From NCBI GenBank assembly GCA_036785325.1, contig JAXIVH010000108.1, positions 259,001 to 323,000 on the forward strand: a DNA stretch of 64,000 nucleotides. Reading direction: 5' to 3'. Shown here in pieces: positions 63,470 through 64,000 of this stretch. This DNA comes from Urophycis tenuis (Eukaryota; Chordata; Actinopteri; Gadiformes; Phycidae). The translations under genes and the position numbers were made by a program. The stretch's first letter is position 1. The number at the start of each line of letters is the position of its first letter. The notes under the pieces are model-generated. The model was not told the origin of the DNA and ran no database searches. It saw nothing but the letters and a program-made list of their open reading frames with translations.

Positions 63470-64000
63470 CTGAGTGGGACAGAGAAGAGGTTCATCAGTC
63501 CATCACATCTGGAAGCACTTAGGTCTTCTCTTAATGATCAAATGATTTCTCTTAATGGTCTTCTCTTCAGGGTGATAACATAAGAAGCAGAAACAGAGGA
63601 TATCTGTCTTGAACAATTTGTGGTTATGTTGTAACTGTAAACATGGTTGTACTACTCCTGAATACATCAAACACAGGACACGTCGCCCGCTCTCAGTCTC
63701 CACTCAGCAGCACACTACCAGACGTACTGTGGGCTCCCTAGTCACACCCTTCACAATTAAACAGCAGATTGATGTTAAGTGTTGTCATGGTTTCCATGTC
63801 CTGTGCTTAAACAAGAGTTAGATGTCAGATGTTATTTCAGAATGGTTTTTAATCAGATCTGGCTCAATGTAATCAAAGCACATCAACTTACATTAGCACT
63901 CAGCCATAGAGAGCACTATCCAACAACGCTTTAATGCTAACATTACTTAGAACCAAAGCCAGGACTAAGTGGACTGTCTCCTCTTATAGAGCCAATAAAA
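63470..64000. other. intron upstream of the first visible exon
   Basis: Contains the acceptor of window exon 1 and no further exon that I can recognise; the next astn1 exon upstream (ectodomain) should be beyond 64000. Confidence 0.5.

Noticed and set aside
63335..63583. Plus-strand open frame at the right end.
   Set aside because: It is the antisense shadow of astn1 window exon 1 and its acceptor.

Overview
This window is vertebrate, almost certainly teleost fish, nuclear DNA. The evidence is a multi-exon gene with GT/AG introns that encodes a conserved vertebrate neuronal protein, several L2/Rex-type LINEs and DNA transposons of kinds common in fish genomes, and a very large amount of tandem repeat (minisatellite) DNA. 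I see no bacterial-type genes, rRNA, tRNA or CRISPR array. I could not determine the species.

The one host gene I can support is astn1 (astrotactin 1), on the minus strand, in 13 consecutive exons from 63469 down to 14075. Every exon junction keeps the reading frame. Together they give about 650 codons: the first transmembrane helix, the cytoplasmic loop, the second transmembrane helix, and the extracellular region with EGF-like modules up to the approach to the MACPF-like domain. The 5' exons (signal peptide and N-terminal ectodomain) should lie beyond 64000. The 3' exons (rest of MACPF, fibronectin III, C-terminus) should lie beyond position 1, because nothing resembling them is visible in 1-14074.

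The introns are built mostly from minisatellites and transposons. Arrays with units of about 12 to 80 bp fill 681-7050, 8425-10746, 12110-15780, 16840-18080, 18708-19175, 20205-20690, 25080-25760, 26830-27896, 32165-32740, 35300-36042, 41005-42120, 43040-43620, 44640-45560, 45960-46422, 49290-50955, 52585-54260, 55425-55790, 56105-56759, 60091-60690 and 60900-61670. All the recognisable LINE bodies (L2-like at 7166, 27897, 28400, 36043 and 46423; an L2/Rex-type element with an in-frame internal deletion at 29838; a nearly full-length Rex1/CR1-like element at 56760; two 3' fragments) lie on the plus strand, antisense to astn1, and four of them are inserted inside minisatellite arrays. There are also an 898-bp near-perfect palindromic DNA transposon with TTAA target duplications (23395-24292), two other MITE-like elements with inverted ends (22733-23361, 39259-39655), and a possible solo LTR or other short element (24631-25079).

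I did not find a new enzyme system. The most interesting signals are structural. Two minisatellites have copied the 3' end of an astn1 exon together with its splice donor (34105-34265 and 21360-21567), giving tandem cryptic donors. A third exon has a duplicated, in-frame splice acceptor (43732 and 43768). There is also a head-to-head (TTAGGG)n/(CCCTAA)n junction at 18147-18200, and a composite A-B-A-B minisatellite whose duplication can be ordered relative to a LINE insertion. Most long open frames in the arrays are by-products of repeats whose unit lacks stop codons.
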